Source: Synechococcus sp. PCC 7335
GTDB taxonomy: Bacteria; Cyanobacteriota; Cyanobacteriia; Phormidesmidales; Phormidesmidaceae
DNA length: 64,000 nt
Direction of reading: 5' to 3'
Assembly (NCBI RefSeq): GCF_000155595.1
Contig: NZ_DS989904.1
Location: 3,027,720 to 3,091,719, forward strand
Shown here: positions 1 to 9,989 of the stretch, one piece after another
How positions within the stretch are numbered: the stretch's first letter is position 1
Layout: every line of letters starts with the position of its first letter
Program-made: the position numbers and the translations under genes
Notes under the pieces: generated by a model
What the model saw: the letters and a program-made list of their open reading frames with translations, nothing else
The model's database searches: none
Told to the model about the DNA's origin: nothing

Positions 1-974
1 TAAAACTTACCTCAAATATCGGTGCGGCAGAACAGATTGTTGAGCGCTTAGGAAACGATATGCGGCTGATCAAACAGCAGCTACATCAAGATGAAACGGT
101 GGTGGCAAGAATACGCGATCGCCTGGGCCAGGGACAGAACCAGTCTCACTATGAGATAGATGCTTTAGTAGAACGACTGATGGTTCAATACGAGCGTACT
201 ATCTATCAGATTAAGCAAGAATTTCGAGATGGCCTTTCTATTTTCACGCTAGCCAAACGCTCTGTGCTCTCAATTTTTAATCGTAAGCAGCGCATAGAAA
301 CTTGGATGAACGATCTCAAGACACGCGCTCAAAAGGAGCTAGAAGAGACTTTAGATGAGACTTCAAAAGAGGGTGCCAAGCGATTTATCGATGGTATTCA
401 ATCTATGATCAAGCAGCTGCTAGCAGAGGTAACCGCGTTAGAGAATGACGCACTGAGGAAAACGGAAATCACACTGCCAATGCTCGAATATCGCTACGAG
501 GTGATCGAAAGCGTCAAGACCAAGATTTCTGCTTTGCTCAACGATGAAACGTTCATGAACTGTTTGACTGATACTGTCGATGGTGTTGGCCCAGGTGTTG
601 CAGGCGGTGGACTTCTAGCAGTCATTGGTGGAACCATCGCAGCAGTAACAGAAATTGTGATTTTAGATATTATTGGCAGTGTGTTTCTGGGCGTGGGTGT
701 GCTGCTAGCAGGCGGCGTGTTAGTGGCCAAAAGACGCAGGCTAATTCAGAAGCTAGATACTGAGCTAGAGAGAAACAAAACCAAATTCGAGGCGACAGTA
801 TCAGAACAGCTAAACGCTAAGCTCAGCGGTATTTATGATGAAATTAACGCTAGCTTTGTTGATCTCTATGACTATGTAGAAAAAGAAAGAGAGAGTTTAA
901 CACCCTTAATTCAACAGTTTGAACAGATTCAGCGTCAAACGAAGACGCTTGCTGCAGCAGTTCGCCAGCTATGA
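1..974 (+). CDS. Dynamin-like GTPase family protein, C-terminal part (cut by left window edge)
   Basis: The frame is open from base 3 through the left edge with no stop, so the first ATG at 60 is internal and the N-terminal GTPase domain lies outside the window. What remains is mostly charged alpha-helix, interrupted by a Gly/Ala/Val/Ile-rich hydrophobic stretch (about residues 175-225 from that ATG) followed by KRRR, then a second long helix to the C-terminus. This helix/hydrophobic paddle/helix order resembles the stalk and membrane-binding paddle of bacterial dynamin-like proteins, which bind GTP and remodel membranes. The family call rests on layout only, because no G motif is visible. 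The stop lies just upstream of the next gene. Confidence 0.6.
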   Translation, partial: KLTSNIGAAEQIVERLGNDMRLIKQQLHQDETVVARIRDRLGQGQNQSHYEIDALVERLMVQYERTIYQIKQEFRDGLSIFTLAKRSVLSIFNRKQRIETWMNDLKTRAQKELEETLDETSKEGAKRFIDGIQSMIKQLLAEVTALENDALRKTEITLPMLEYRYEVIESVKTKISALLNDETFMNCLTDTVDGVGPGVAGGGLLAVIGGTIAAVTEIVILDIIGSVFLGVGVLLAGGVLVAKRRRLIQKLDTELERNKTKFEATVSEQLNAKLSGIYDEINASFVDLYDYVEKERESLTPLIQQFEQIQRQTKTLAAAVRQL

Positions 975-993
975 TCCTCTAGCTGTATTCACC

Positions 994-1548
994 TTGAGTA
1001 ACTCCACTTTGAGTAACTATCGTATTCGACTAGCTGAGGTAGAAGATCTTGCTCGTATCCCTGCGATTGAAGCGGCAGCGGCTAAGCAGTTTGAACCTTA
1101 TGTTTCACAGCTAGAAATCTCGGTAGATCACCTTTCTGGCCTTACGCCGATGACTTTTCTAAAGCGGGCGCAGCTAGAAAAACGGATATGGGTAGCGGTG
1201 TTAGAAAACCAGCCCGTAGGATTTATTGTTGCTAAGTTTTTGATAGAAAGCTGTTTTATTGTAGAGCTTGATGTGCTACCAGCCTATAGTCGACAGGGGA
1301 TTGGCTCCGCGCTAATTGAGATTTGCTGTGAGGGTGCGCGATCGCGAAATCACACCCAGCTTACGCTGACCACTTTCCGCTATGTCCCTTGGAATATTCC
1401 CTTTTATCAGCAGTGCGGTTTTGAGATTCTTCCCATAGAGCGCTGTTCTTCTGAACTAAGCGCTATCGTGCAGCACGAAGCCCGCTATGGCTTTGTCCAA
1501 AAGCATCGCGTCGTGATGCGTCGGATCCTGTCTAGAAAGCGAGAATGA
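994..1548 (+). CDS. GNAT family N-acetyltransferase
   Basis: The protein fits a GCN5-related N-acetyltransferase, which moves an acetyl group from acetyl-CoA to an amine. It begins with the usual first strand (YRIRLAEVEDL). It has the strand and acetyl-CoA loop ELDVLPAYSRQGIGSALIE (motif A, Q/RxxGxG/A) and a C-terminal strand with FYQQCGFE. The substrate cannot be told. The frame is open back to a TTG at 919 inside the dynamin-like gene. I chose the TTG at 994 because the domain starts just after it; TTG at 1009 is equally possible. No ATG exists in frame upstream of the domain and no clear ribosome binding site is visible. Confidence 0.75.
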   Translation: MSNSTLSNYRIRLAEVEDLARIPAIEAAAAKQFEPYVSQLEISVDHLSGLTPMTFLKRAQLEKRIWVAVLENQPVGFIVAKFLIESCFIVELDVLPAYSRQGIGSALIEICCEGARSRNHTQLTLTTFRYVPWNIPFYQQCGFEILPIERCSSELSAIVQHEARYGFVQKHRVVMRRILSRKRE

Positions 1549-1567
1549 TTGTGAAGGGAGAATCGCT

Positions 1568-2536
1568 GTGATCGATAGTGAAACTAAGCTAGATAGTGAA
1601 ACGATTAAACAACAGGCGATCGCACTAGGTTTTCACAAAGCGGGAATCGCTGCCATTCCAGCTGAGATGTCTGAGTCTGAGCAAACGGTCAAACGCTCAC
1701 TGCAATCTTGGCTATCTAGGGGTTATCAGGCAGATATGACCTGGATGAGCAACCCCAAACGGCAAAATGTACGCGCGGTCATGCCGGAGGCAAACGCTGT
1801 GATCTGTGTTGCCCTCAACTACTACACCGATCATCAAAGACCAATAGGCTCGCAATACGCCAAAATTTCTCGCTATGGCTGGGGAAGAGACTACCACCGG
1901 GTGCTAACTAAAAAGCTAAAGCAACTTGCTGCCTGGTTGTGCTCGCAAAGCAGCGGAGAAAATAAGATTGTAGCCCGCCCTTATGCGGATACAGGTCCGG
2001 TACAAGATAAGTTCTGGGCACAGCAGGCAGGCATTGGTTGGAATGCCAAGAACGGTAACGTAATTAGCCGCGAATACGGCTCCTGGATTTTCCTAGGTGA
2101 AATTATTACCAACTTAGAACTAACGCCTGACTTAGCGCATACTGCTCACTGCGGTAGCTGTACCCGCTGTATCACCGCTTGCCCCACTAAGGCTATTCGC
2201 GAGCCGGGAGTCGTCGATGCCAATCGCTGCATTGCCTATCATACAATCGAGAACCGGACTGAAAAGCTACCGGAGGCGATCGCCTCAAACCTACAGAACT
2301 GGGTCGCGGGCTGCGATATTTGCCAGGATGTCTGTCCTTGGAATCAGCGATTTGCTAAAGCTACAGATATCACAGAATTTCAGCCGTATCCTGGCAATGT
2401 CGCTCCGAGCCTTGCTGAGCTAGCAACTATAACGGAAGAGGAGTGGCAGCAGCGCTTTCCCGCCTCAGCATTGCGACGAATCAAACCACCTATGCTCAGA
2501 CGAAATGCCAGCGCAGCGATGGAATACACTAGTTGA
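1568..2536 (+). CDS. queG: Epoxyqueuosine reductase QueG
   Basis: QueG catalyses the last step of queuosine synthesis, reducing epoxyqueuosine to queuosine in the tRNA anticodon with cobalamin and two 4Fe-4S clusters. The sequence has the N-terminal domain with PYADTGPVQDK, which carries the proposed catalytic Asp, followed by GWNAKNGN. It then has two ferredoxin-like cysteine clusters (CGSCTRCITACP and CDICQDVCPWN). Length (322 residues) is within the family range, although the C-terminal helical repeat after PMLRRNA is short. The GTG start at 1568 follows a purine-rich GGGAG. Confidence 0.93.
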   Translation: MIDSETKLDSETIKQQAIALGFHKAGIAAIPAEMSESEQTVKRSLQSWLSRGYQADMTWMSNPKRQNVRAVMPEANAVICVALNYYTDHQRPIGSQYAKISRYGWGRDYHRVLTKKLKQLAAWLCSQSSGENKIVARPYADTGPVQDKFWAQQAGIGWNAKNGNVISREYGSWIFLGEIITNLELTPDLAHTAHCGSCTRCITACPTKAIREPGVVDANRCIAYHTIENRTEKLPEAIASNLQNWVAGCDICQDVCPWNQRFAKATDITEFQPYPGNVAPSLAELATITEEEWQQRFPASALRRIKPPMLRRNASAAMEYTS

Positions 2537-2561
2537 GCCGATTGCAGGATGATAGGAAAGA

Positions 2562-3401
2562 GTGGTTGAGAACAAAGATATAGATAAGAATGATATAGAT
2601 AAGGCAGATAAGAAAGTGATCGCTAAGCAGGTCACAGGAAAAGCAGCAGAACCTGAAATAGGTGGCTGGCGAAAGCTAGTGAATGAGAATATTCGGCTAG
2701 TGGCGATCGCGCTGATCATTGCAATTACCGTGCGTCTATTCATCGCCGAACCGCGCTTCATTCCATCGCCTTCTATGGTGCCGACGCTAGCGGTGGGCGA
2801 TCGCCTGCTTGTCGAGAAAGTCTCCTATCGGTTTCATGAGCCTCATAGAGGAGACATTGTTGTCTTTGAGCCACCGCCGCAGCTACAGGAATACGGCTAT
2901 ACAGCCAGCCAAGCGTTTATCAAACGAGTTGTTGGCTTACCGGGACAGACCGTAGAGATCACTCAAGGACGCGTTTACGTAGATGGCCAACCACTCACTG
3001 AAGACTACATTCTAGAAGCTCCTGCCTACGAGATGCCTGCTGTAGAAGTCCCGGCTGATAGCCTCTTTGTGATGGGCGATAACCGCAACGATAGCAACGA
3101 TTCGCACGTCTGGGGCTTCTTACCCATGCAGAACGTAATTGGCCGAGCCGCATTGCGATTCTGGCCCATAGATAAATTAGGAACTGCCAGTCTCAGCAAA
3201 GACTCAAAATTGAAGGACTTAGCATTTAAAACTCGAGATAGTGCAGCAGCTCAAAGGCCACCTTCGCGCTTAGCCGCAATCGATTCTGTAAATCGGCTAG
3301 ATCTGCGTAAGGTCCAACTTTTCGATAGTGAACGATCGCCCGGCCCAAAAATGCGTCGATACCAGGAACTGCTGTCAGCTCTAGCGCAGTTGCCGTATTG
3401 A
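2562..3401 (+). CDS. lepB: Signal peptidase I (with unusual C-terminal extension)
   Basis: Type I signal peptidase removes signal peptides from exported proteins at the membrane. One transmembrane helix (about 44-62) is followed by PSPSMVPT with the nucleophile Ser71, the general base Lys121 in FIKRVVGLPG, and box E MGDNRNDSNDS (171-181). The usual end of the family is near FWPIDKLG (residues 200-207). Here the frame runs on to residue 279, and residues 222-279 are antisense to the helix-hairpin-helix gene on the other strand. The tail has no family resemblance and probably reflects loss of an original stop. The GTG start at 2562 follows AGGAAAG. Confidence 0.9.
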   Translation: MVENKDIDKNDIDKADKKVIAKQVTGKAAEPEIGGWRKLVNENIRLVAIALIIAITVRLFIAEPRFIPSPSMVPTLAVGDRLLVEKVSYRFHEPHRGDIVVFEPPPQLQEYGYTASQAFIKRVVGLPGQTVEITQGRVYVDGQPLTEDYILEAPAYEMPAVEVPADSLFVMGDNRNDSNDSHVWGFLPMQNVIGRAALRFWPIDKLGTASLSKDSKLKDLAFKTRDSAAAQRPPSRLAAIDSVNRLDLRKVQLFDSERSPGPKMRRYQELLSALAQLPY

Positions 3402-3753
3402 CGTTTACCTTTTTGGGCTCTAGTGCTGTTTCCACATCGTAATAGCAAAATTGCAAGATCGCTTGCCAGGGTTGAATCTGCTGAACAGGTAAACCTAGGG
3501 TCGCAGCGATGTCTTCGAGGCAGGTGAAAAAAACTCTTTGACTGGTGAGGTTAGTGAGCGATCGCGCCTGATGAATCGATAGACCCGGTAGTCGTAGCCA
3601 ATCATCTACGGAGGCGGTATTGACATCGATCCGCACTCCCCAGCTAGCCGCCAACCTGATCTCATCAAAAGATTGAAAGCGATAATAGGGCTCTTGGCGA
3701 AGTCGTCGTTGAAGCGGGTGGCTTTTGCGAAGGAATTTATCAAGCAAGGTCAA
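3226..3753 (-). CDS. ComEA-like helix-hairpin-helix protein
   Basis: A small soluble protein with two helix-hairpin-helix units of the ComEA type. The first is IDVNTASVDDWLRLPGL (about residues 42-58); the second is VNVNTATALELTAVPGI with a following helix and PYADLADLQ (about 116-160). HhH units bind DNA backbone non-specifically. There is no signal peptide or membrane anchor, unlike true competence ComEA, so the role is unknown. The second unit lies in the 176-base overlap with the 3' end of lepB, which shows this strand is the conserved one there. The start is a TTG with no clear ribosome site. Confidence 0.72.
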   Translation of the reverse strand: MTLLDKFLRKSHPLQRRLRQEPYYRFQSFDEIRLAASWGVRIDVNTASVDDWLRLPGLSIHQARSLTNLTSQRVFFTCLEDIAATLGLPVQQIQPWQAILQFCYYDVETALEPKKVNVNTATALELTAVPGIDAFLGRAIVHYRKVGPYADLADLQNRLRLSAKVAFELLHYLEF

Positions 3754-3822
3754 AAGAGTGGGCTCTACACCGCTCTATCAGAAATTAATCACTTCAAAGG
3801 GTAAGCTGCTAGGGGTAAGCTG

Positions 3823-4251
3823 CTAGCCTATTTCCTCTAGAAGTTTGCGCCGCTTTTGTTCAAACTCATATTCTGTGATCAGCCCCTCTTGACGAAGCTG
3901 ATCGAGTTCTCTAACGGCGGTAGCTATCTGCTGTGTTTTTTGCGCTTTAATACTCCCAATCTTAGACTTTTGGATACTAGATTGGGTCAAAGCATCTGCC
4001 TGTGGTTCAGGCTGAGAAAGCAGCGCTCCTGCTTTTGGAAAACGCGACTCGAAACTCTGATCGCTTTGGCTTAGATACCAAATGCCCTCTATACAGCAGG
4101 CAACCGTAGGAATTCCGGTAGGCATAAGAACTAGATAGACAACACCCCAAAGATACTGCCCAAGATAAAACTTGTGTAGCCAAGTGAGCGGCAGCGGCGT
4201 AGGCAAACTACCAATAAATGCTAGTGCGATCGCAATCTTTCGATGTTGCAT
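3823..4251 (-). CDS. TM2-like membrane protein with C-terminal SHOCT motif
   Basis: Two hydrophobic segments (IAIALAFIGSLP and YLWGVVYLVLMPTGIP) are separated by HKFYLGQ, the short Gly-rich turn typical of TM2-type proteins. The C-terminus (AVRELDQLRQEGLITEYEFEQ, continuing KRRKLLEE) is a SHOCT motif, a short helical module common at the ends of small membrane proteins. I start at the ATG at 4251 because the conserved part begins there and AAAGG sits just upstream. The frame is open to 4350, but the extra 33 residues are not family-like. Function unknown. Confidence 0.72.
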   Translation of the reverse strand: MQHRKIAIALAFIGSLPTPLPLTWLHKFYLGQYLWGVVYLVLMPTGIPTVACCIEGIWYLSQSDQSFESRFPKAGALLSQPEPQADALTQSSIQKSKIGSIKAQKTQQIATAVRELDQLRQEGLITEYEFEQKRRKLLEEIG

Positions 4252-4504
4252 AAAGCCTTTACGTAAAGCCTTCAAACAAAGTGTATAGCCGTATCTGTCC
4301 AAGCTAAGTAGGAAAGCAACCGATACCGTATGTAAATACCGTTCCTGCAACCTCTAAAACAGCCTGGGTGAGCGAATTGATTCGGCGATATCTCTATAGT
4401 AGTGATAACTCACCTTGGCGCAGACTGTGTAAACGCTTACGCTATAGCTATGTGCAATTAAGCGATTCGTTTGACGCAGTAGCCGTCATGGAGTGTTGAC
4501 AATC

Positions 4505-4822
4505 ATGGGAATGTTTGATTCAGACCTAGTGCAGCAAGAAGCTAATGAGCTATTCAAGGACTATCAGTCACTAATGCAGCTCGGCGGCAACTATGGCAAG
4601 TTTGATCAAAAAGGTAAAAAGATCTTCATCGATCAAATGGAATCAGTCATGGAGCGCTATCGCATCTTTATGAAGCGATTTGAACTCTCAGAAGACTTTA
4701 TGGCCAAGATGACGATGGAACAGCTCAAGACTCAGCTCAGTCAGTTTGGTACGACTCCACAGCAGATGTTTGATCAGATGCACCAGACGCTCGAAAGAAT
4801 GAAGTCAGAAATTAAAGAATGA
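4505..4822 (+). CDS. DUF1825 family protein
   Basis: This small protein (105 residues) matches a highly conserved cyanobacterial family of unknown function. It opens with MGMFDSDLVQQEANELF and continues with YGKFDQKGKKIFI, MERYRIFMKRFELSEDF and TPQQMFDQM. It is predicted to be all-helical and soluble. The ATG at 4505 matches the family's usual start (MGxFDS); GTG and TTG codons in frame just upstream are less likely. GGAG lies about 12 bases before the ATG. Confidence 0.9.
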   Translation: MGMFDSDLVQQEANELFKDYQSLMQLGGNYGKFDQKGKKIFIDQMESVMERYRIFMKRFELSEDFMAKMTMEQLKTQLSQFGTTPQQMFDQMHQTLERMKSEIKE

Positions 4823-4894
4823 CTCTGCTTAACCCACAGGTCTACGACGCAGAGTATCTTCCCTAAGCCTGTTACCTATATATGGACACGTTAC

Positions 4895-6829
4895 TCAAGG
4901 ACGAGTGAACTCGCTGGGCTTTCGGAAAGATTCAACAGGCTCATCGCGCAATGCCTCTACCATGAAGTCACGCCACACCGGAGCCGCGTAACCACCGCCT
5001 GTTGCGCCGCTACCTAGAGGACGATTGTCATCGTTACCAACCCAAACGGCTGTTGCTAATTGAGGTACGTATCCAACGAACCAAGTGTCGCGCTGCGAGT
5101 CAGTAGTCCCCGTTTTTCCAGCCGCCGGACGCCCAATCTGCGCATTGGTAGCCGTTCCTTGTGAAATTACGCCCTGTAACACGTCTGTTAGCGCGGCACT
5201 TGCCCACGGGTCGAGTAGTAGCTGAGGCTTAGGCGTATTGTCTAGGATCGTGTTTCCTCTGCTATCGGTAACCTGAACAATTAGGGTTGGTTCAGAATGC
5301 CATCCATAGCTCGCAAAGGTCGCATAGGCACCTGCTAGCTCTAGGGGCGTTAGATCGACAGCGCCTAGTGGCAATGAGATTACCGGATCCATTGGGCTTT
5401 CTATCCCTACGGTTCTAGCGATCTCTACGATTCGATTGATACCTATCGTCTGACCTAGCTTGACAGCAGGGACGTTTCGAGAGACTTCGAGTGCCTTTCT
5501 AAGCGTGATATTGCCCATAAAAGAGCCGTCATAGTTTCGAGGCTTGTATGGCTTACTGCTGCCGTCGGGATAGCTGACGGGCGAATCTTCTATTGTGCTG
5601 TCGGGGGTGTACTTGCCTGAGGCAAAGGCTGCGTAGTATACAAAAGGCTTAAAGGCGGACCCTGGCTGCCGCGTGGACTGGACAGCGCGGTTGAACTGAC
5701 TGGCGTCATGATCAACGCCGCCTACAAGGGCTTTGACAAAGTGGGTACGAGGATCAATGGCAACCAATGCTAGTTGATCGGCGTAAGCACCGTTACCAAA
5801 GTAGCGATAGTAGCTATCGGCCACCGTATCCTCAGCAATCTGCTGGAGATCTAGGTCAATTGTCGTCTGAATACGCATACCGCCTTTCGCCACAGCTTCT
5901 TCACCGAATTGCTCGCCTAGCTCTTTCATGACGGCTTCGGTGACGTAAGGTGCCTGACTAGAGCGAAAAGATGTGATTTCACCAAGCACAAGTGGCTGCT
6001 CTCTGGCCGCTTCGACTTCTTCTGTAGAAGCCCACTGAAGCTGTTGCATGCGGTTGAGAGCGATCGCCTGACGTTTTTTAGCTTCTGGGTAGTCGAGGAA
6101 GGGACTGAAGCTTTCAGGCGCCTGAATCAAGCCTGCCATCATTGCTGATTCGGCTAACGTTAGGTCTTTGGCAGATTTGTTGAAGTAGCTTTGAGCGGCT
6201 GTTTCTACGCCATAGGTATTATGGCCCCAGTACACTTGGTTGAGATACAGCTCAAAGATCTCATCTTTTTCGAAGATCTGCTCAATGCGCATGGCTAGGA
6301 CAACTTCGACAAGCTTGCGACTAATCGTACGTTCTGGAGTTAAGAACAAGTTCTTGACGAGCTGCATTGTGACAGTTGATCCGCCTTGCACTGTTGAACC
6401 TGCCTGGAGGTTGGCGAAGAAGGCCCTGGCGATTCCAGTGGGGTTAATGCCCTTGTGGGTGTAGAAGGCACTGTCTTCCATCGCTAGAACAGCCCGCTTC
6501 ATATCTGGAGAGATATCGTCGAGCTCAACGACTTCACGGTTGGCCTCGTCGTGGACATTATCTAACAACGTGCCGTTGACGTCGTAGACGTAGCTGGTCT
6601 CCGATGGACTATAGTTCCGCAGAACCCGAACATCTGGGAGGTTGCGAAAGCTGATAGCTAAGCCCACTAGTCCGCCTGCGACGACCGAGCTACCAAGCAT
6701 AACTGCGGTTAATAGAGTTGCTGCGCTAATTTGACCGACGTCCTGAATATAGCTAAGCACCTTAGGCGATCGCACCCAAGTAGATCGGCGAGAACGTGAT
6801 CGATCTTTTCGAAAACTATTTGAAGACAC
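4895..6829 (-). CDS. Class A penicillin-binding protein (PBP1A-type transglycosylase/transpeptidase)
   Basis: Bifunctional peptidoglycan synthase in the cytoplasmic membrane. A basic N-terminus and one membrane helix (about 35-60) precede the GT51 glycosyltransferase domain, with AMEDSAFYTHKG (catalytic Glu118) and QGGSTVTMQLVKN. The transpeptidase domain carries SAFK (nucleophile Ser391), SRN (450-452) and KTGTT (572-576). All active-site motifs are intact and length (644) is normal. It is transcribed alone, divergent from tyrS across a 366-base gap. Which of the several cyanobacterial class A PBPs it is cannot be settled here. Confidence 0.93.
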   Translation of the reverse strand: MSSNSFRKDRSRSRRSTWVRSPKVLSYIQDVGQISAATLLTAVMLGSSVVAGGLVGLAISFRNLPDVRVLRNYSPSETSYVYDVNGTLLDNVHDEANREVVELDDISPDMKRAVLAMEDSAFYTHKGINPTGIARAFFANLQAGSTVQGGSTVTMQLVKNLFLTPERTISRKLVEVVLAMRIEQIFEKDEIFELYLNQVYWGHNTYGVETAAQSYFNKSAKDLTLAESAMMAGLIQAPESFSPFLDYPEAKKRQAIALNRMQQLQWASTEEVEAAREQPLVLGEITSFRSSQAPYVTEAVMKELGEQFGEEAVAKGGMRIQTTIDLDLQQIAEDTVADSYYRYFGNGAYADQLALVAIDPRTHFVKALVGGVDHDASQFNRAVQSTRQPGSAFKPFVYYAAFASGKYTPDSTIEDSPVSYPDGSSKPYKPRNYDGSFMGNITLRKALEVSRNVPAVKLGQTIGINRIVEIARTVGIESPMDPVISLPLGAVDLTPLELAGAYATFASYGWHSEPTLIVQVTDSRGNTILDNTPKPQLLLDPWASAALTDVLQGVISQGTATNAQIGRPAAGKTGTTDSQRDTWFVGYVPQLATAVWVGNDDNRPLGSGATGGGYAAPVWRDFMVEALRDEPVESFRKPSEFTRP

Positions 6830-7195
6830 AGGTAGACAACACTTCCTTAATGAACTTGTAGGGATAGGCGGTAGATTCTTGCTTCGCTGCGCGTCGGTAT
6901 CTAGGCATTTATTACAGCTTAGTAGTTGGTGCCAATATAGATGATATTTGACAAAAGTTTAGTGATTTTGATCGAGATTGCCAGATATTTTTCTATAGAT
7001 ATCTCTATCTATCGATTCACTCTACTGGTTTACTTATGCTGATTTACTTAGGCAGTGAAAACTATTGGTCGGTGGGGATAGATAGGACATGATGCTTGAT
7101 AGTCAATGTCTAATAGTCAATTTGTTCAGCCATAGAAACCGTGGAAAGCTAAACTGTCAGAGCCCCTTCTAACTTTAATACTCGTTGTTTTTCCC
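6830..7195. other. Divergent intergenic region between the PBP gene and tyrS
   Basis: 366 bases without a supported gene. Both neighbours are transcribed away from it, so it must hold two promoters. It is AT-rich with several TATAGAT-like hexamers around 6990-7010. I could not assign a start site, riboswitch or RNA gene. Confidence 0.5.
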
Positions 7196-8422
7196 ATGAC
7201 TGCTGCCGCAACTGAACCCTCTGAGATTAGCAATATATATAGAGGTGTGAGTGAAGTTTTCCCGCATCAGCCAGAATCAACCAGTGTTGATGAAAACTTC
7301 ATAGAAAGGCTGACAAAAAGCGATCGCCCTTTGCGAGTCAAGCTGGGAATTGACCCAACCGGATCAGAAATTCATCTCGGTCATAGCACGCTGGTACGCA
7401 AACTGAGGGCTTTTCAGGATGCAGGACACACTGCCATATTGTTAATCGGCGACTTCACTGCTCGCATTGGCGATCCAACAGACCGCGCTGAGGTTCGTAA
7501 ACAGCTTAGTGAGGCAGACGTCAAGGCTAATGCCGAAACCTATATTGATCAGATTAAACCTATTCTCGATTTTGAGACGCCCGGTCGTCTAGAGATTCGC
7601 TACAACTCTGAGTGGCTATCGGATATAGACCTTGGCAAAATGCTAGAGCTGTTAAGCACGATGACACTCGGCCAAATGCTGGCTAAAGAGGGGTTTGCAA
7701 ATCGCTATGAGAAGGGTACGCCAGTTTATCTCCACGAATTTTTATACCCGTTGCTACAGGGATACGATTCGGTTGCGCTGCAATCGGATATAGAGCTAGG
7801 CGGCACAGATCAAAAGTTCAATGTGACCGTTGGCAGAGATTTGCAGCGACACTTTGGCCTGCAGCCTCAGTTTGGCATGCTACTACCGCTACTGATGGGT
7901 ACCGACGGTAGCCAAAAGATGTCGAAGTCGTTGGGTAACTATGTGGGGTTGCAAGAAGACCCTCTAACGATGTATTCCAAATTGGAAAAGGTGCCCGATG
8001 CGCTGATTGACGACTATTTTACCTACCTGACAGATCTGCCCTTAGATCAGCTACCAGAAAATCCTCGCGATCAGCAAAAGCTTTTGGCAAAGACGGTAAC
8101 CGGGATTTTTCATGGCAAAGCAGCAGCAGCACAAGCCCAACAGGACGCACTGACCTTGATGGCAGGGCAGACGTCAGCAGCAGCATCGGTGCCAGAATTT
8201 TCACTTTCTAAGGTAGGCTTTCCCGCTAAGCTGTTCTATCTCTTGGGGGCAACGCCACTATGCGAGAGTAGCAGTGAGGCACGTCGGCATATCAAAGGAG
8301 GGGCGGTGAAGATGGATGGAGAGAAGATGAGCGATCCGAATCTGACGTTTGAGCAGGCGGAAGACCTAGAGGGAAAAGTATTGCAGATTGGAAAAAAGAA
8401 GTTTGTACGGTTGGTATCATGA
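7196..8422 (+). CDS. tyrS: Tyrosyl-tRNA synthetase
   Basis: Class I aminoacyl-tRNA synthetase that charges tRNA-Tyr. The Rossmann domain has GIDPTG followed by HLGH (60-63, the HIGH motif), GGTDQKFN in the tyrosine-binding region and KMSKS (241-245). The C-terminal 60 residues form an S4 RNA-binding domain ([18 protein letters not shown]). Length (408) is normal. Its last bases overlap the pyrF start as ATGA, so the two are probably co-translated. Confidence 0.95.
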   Translation: MTAAATEPSEISNIYRGVSEVFPHQPESTSVDENFIERLTKSDRPLRVKLGIDPTGSEIHLGHSTLVRKLRAFQDAGHTAILLIGDFTARIGDPTDRAEVRKQLSEADVKANAETYIDQIKPILDFETPGRLEIRYNSEWLSDIDLGKMLELLSTMTLGQMLAKEGFANRYEKGTPVYLHEFLYPLLQGYDSVALQSDIELGGTDQKFNVTVGRDLQRHFGLQPQFGMLLPLLMGTDGSQKMSKSLGNYVGLQEDPLTMYSKLEKVPDALIDDYFTYLTDLPLDQLPENPRDQQKLLAKTVTGIFHGKAAAAQAQQDALTLMAGQTSAAASVPEFSLSKVGFPAKLFYLLGATPLCESSSEARRHIKGGAVKMDGEKMSDPNLTFEQAEDLEGKVLQIGKKKFVRLVS

Positions 8423-9156
8423 CTTCTCTAGAACGTGTAGAAGAACGGATAATCGATCGGATCATTGTGCCTTTGGACGTAGCGAGCCAAGCAGAGGCGA
8501 TCGCCCTTGTCGACAGGCTACCCCAAGTTACTTTCTGGAAAGTTGGCCTAGAGCTTTTCGTCAGCAGCGGTCCGGCTATCCTCAGCCAGCTGAAATCTCG
8601 CGGCAAGCGGATTTTTCTAGACCTGAAGCTGCATGATATTCCAAATACTATGGCAGGCGCGGGCAGAGCAGCAGGTCGCTATGGTGTGGAGCTGCTGACG
8701 GTACATGCTGCTGCTGGTGGAATAGCGCTTAGTGCGGTGAAACAAGCAGCGATAGAAGGAGCACAGCAGTCAGGGAATTCGCCGCCTCGGGTGATTGCAG
8801 TAACGCTATTAACGAGCATTTCAGCCGAAGTACTCGCCTTAGAACTCAATGTCACAATGACTGTAGAAGACTATGCAGAGCAGATGGCGCAGCTAGCGAA
8901 AGCCAGTGGCCTGACCGGCGCAGTCTGCTCGCCGCACGAGGCAACGGCGCTCAAAAAGATCTGTGGAGAAGGCTTTCGGTTGGTCTGTCCGGGGGTAAGG
9001 CCGCGCTGGGCGCAGAAAGGTGATCAGCAAAGAGCAATGACTCCCTCCGATGCGTTAGCAGCAGGCGCAGACTATCTGGTGATTGGACGACCGATTACGC
9101 AAGCAGCAGATCCTGCAGCCGCATTTGAGCGAATTTGTGCGGAGATGGCAGGGTGA
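8419..9156 (+). CDS. pyrF: Orotidine 5'-phosphate decarboxylase
   Basis: Converts OMP to UMP, the last step of pyrimidine synthesis. It shows IIVPLDV at strand 1 and the catalytic cluster [10 protein letters not shown] (Asp68, Lys70, Asp73). Near the C-terminus it shows [15 protein letters not shown] and [12 protein letters not shown], which form the phosphate site. Length (245) is that of the bacterial group. The ATG overlaps the tyrS stop, and the gene's own stop overlaps the start of the next gene, so tyrS-pyrF-exported protein look like one operon. Confidence 0.95.
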   Translation: MTSLERVEERIIDRIIVPLDVASQAEAIALVDRLPQVTFWKVGLELFVSSGPAILSQLKSRGKRIFLDLKLHDIPNTMAGAGRAAGRYGVELLTVHAAAGGIALSAVKQAAIEGAQQSGNSPPRVIAVTLLTSISAEVLALELNVTMTVEDYAEQMAQLAKASGLTGAVCSPHEATALKKICGEGFRLVCPGVRPRWAQKGDQQRAMTPSDALAAGADYLVIGRPITQAADPAAAFERICAEMAG

Positions 9157-9989
9157 GCAGAGTGTTTCGCTGTAGAGTACTGAGCGCCGCGGCTGGAGGG
9201 ATGATCGCGTGTCTTCTTAGCTCAGCGGTCTGGAGAGCGCCAGCAATTGCTCTAGAGCAGTTTTCACCAGACCAAATCAAGCAGCAAAACAGAGACGTTA
9301 CTGAGGTTTTAGAACAAACTGACGAGAATATTGACGAGGCTGAACAAATCCTCGAAAACATAGAAATCATTGAAGAGAATATTGAAACGTTTGAAGAAAG
9401 CGTTGATGAAGAGAGTATTGAGGAAGAAGCGCTACCTATCTATGCACCGATTAGACAGACAGCACAGTGCCCAAGCGAAATAGAGCCCTTAGCAGAGCTT
9501 TTAATTAGAGATATTCCTGGCTATACCAACAGAGTCCGCCAGCGGACAGTAGCCGTTTTGCCTTGGACAGAGGCAGATGTGTTGCGATCGCTAGAGAGTG
9601 ACGAGATTGTTAGAGAACCCTACCGATCGTCTCGTGTGCTGATTGCTGGAAAGCTCAACTTGGAGCCGCTAGAGTTAAGTGACTATGCTTTTACCACTTC
9701 TCCTCAAACAGGGGGAGACGTAACCCAGGTATTTTTTACAACACTATCGCGGCAGTACATCGATCTGCAAGTCAACGATACCCAGGAATATCACTGGGTG
9801 TTTTTGACTCAAACCGTAAACGGTTGGCGACTAGCTTTTATGTTCTCAGCAATAGACAGTTGGCCCATTACACAGATCCAAACACCTCCTAGAGAGAGCA
9901 GCGAAAGCAGCGTTGGCCAAGCCATTCAGCTATGGCTAAGGGACTGTAGGGCAGGTGCGATTGAGCCGCTTTCTAGCAGCGAGCTATAG
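9153..9989 (+). CDS. Exported protein of unknown function
   Basis: I do not recognise a family. A GTG at 9153 overlaps the pyrF stop as GTGA and gives a good signal peptide: basic start (MSRVFRCR), hydrophobic core ([18 protein letters not shown]) and a cleavage site near AIA-LEQ. Residues about 35-100 are rich in Glu and Asn/Ile heptads ([20 protein letters not shown]), suggesting a coiled coil. The remainder is a mixed domain ending in [19 protein letters not shown], typical of small periplasmic cyanobacterial proteins. The frame is open to 9135, but that start would lack a good signal peptide. Confidence 0.6.
   Translation: MSRVFRCRVLSAAAGGMIACLLSSAVWRAPAIALEQFSPDQIKQQNRDVTEVLEQTDENIDEAEQILENIEIIEENIETFEESVDEESIEEEALPIYAPIRQTAQCPSEIEPLAELLIRDIPGYTNRVRQRTVAVLPWTEADVLRSLESDEIVREPYRSSRVLIAGKLNLEPLELSDYAFTTSPQTGGDVTQVFFTTLSRQYIDLQVNDTQEYHWVFLTQTVNGWRLAFMFSAIDSWPITQIQTPPRESSESSVGQAIQLWLRDCRAGAIEPLSSSEL

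Noticed and set aside
494-730. Minus-strand open frame inside the dynamin-like gene
   Set aside because: Lies opposite a real coding frame; low-complexity Ser/Thr/Pro composition typical of an antisense shadow.
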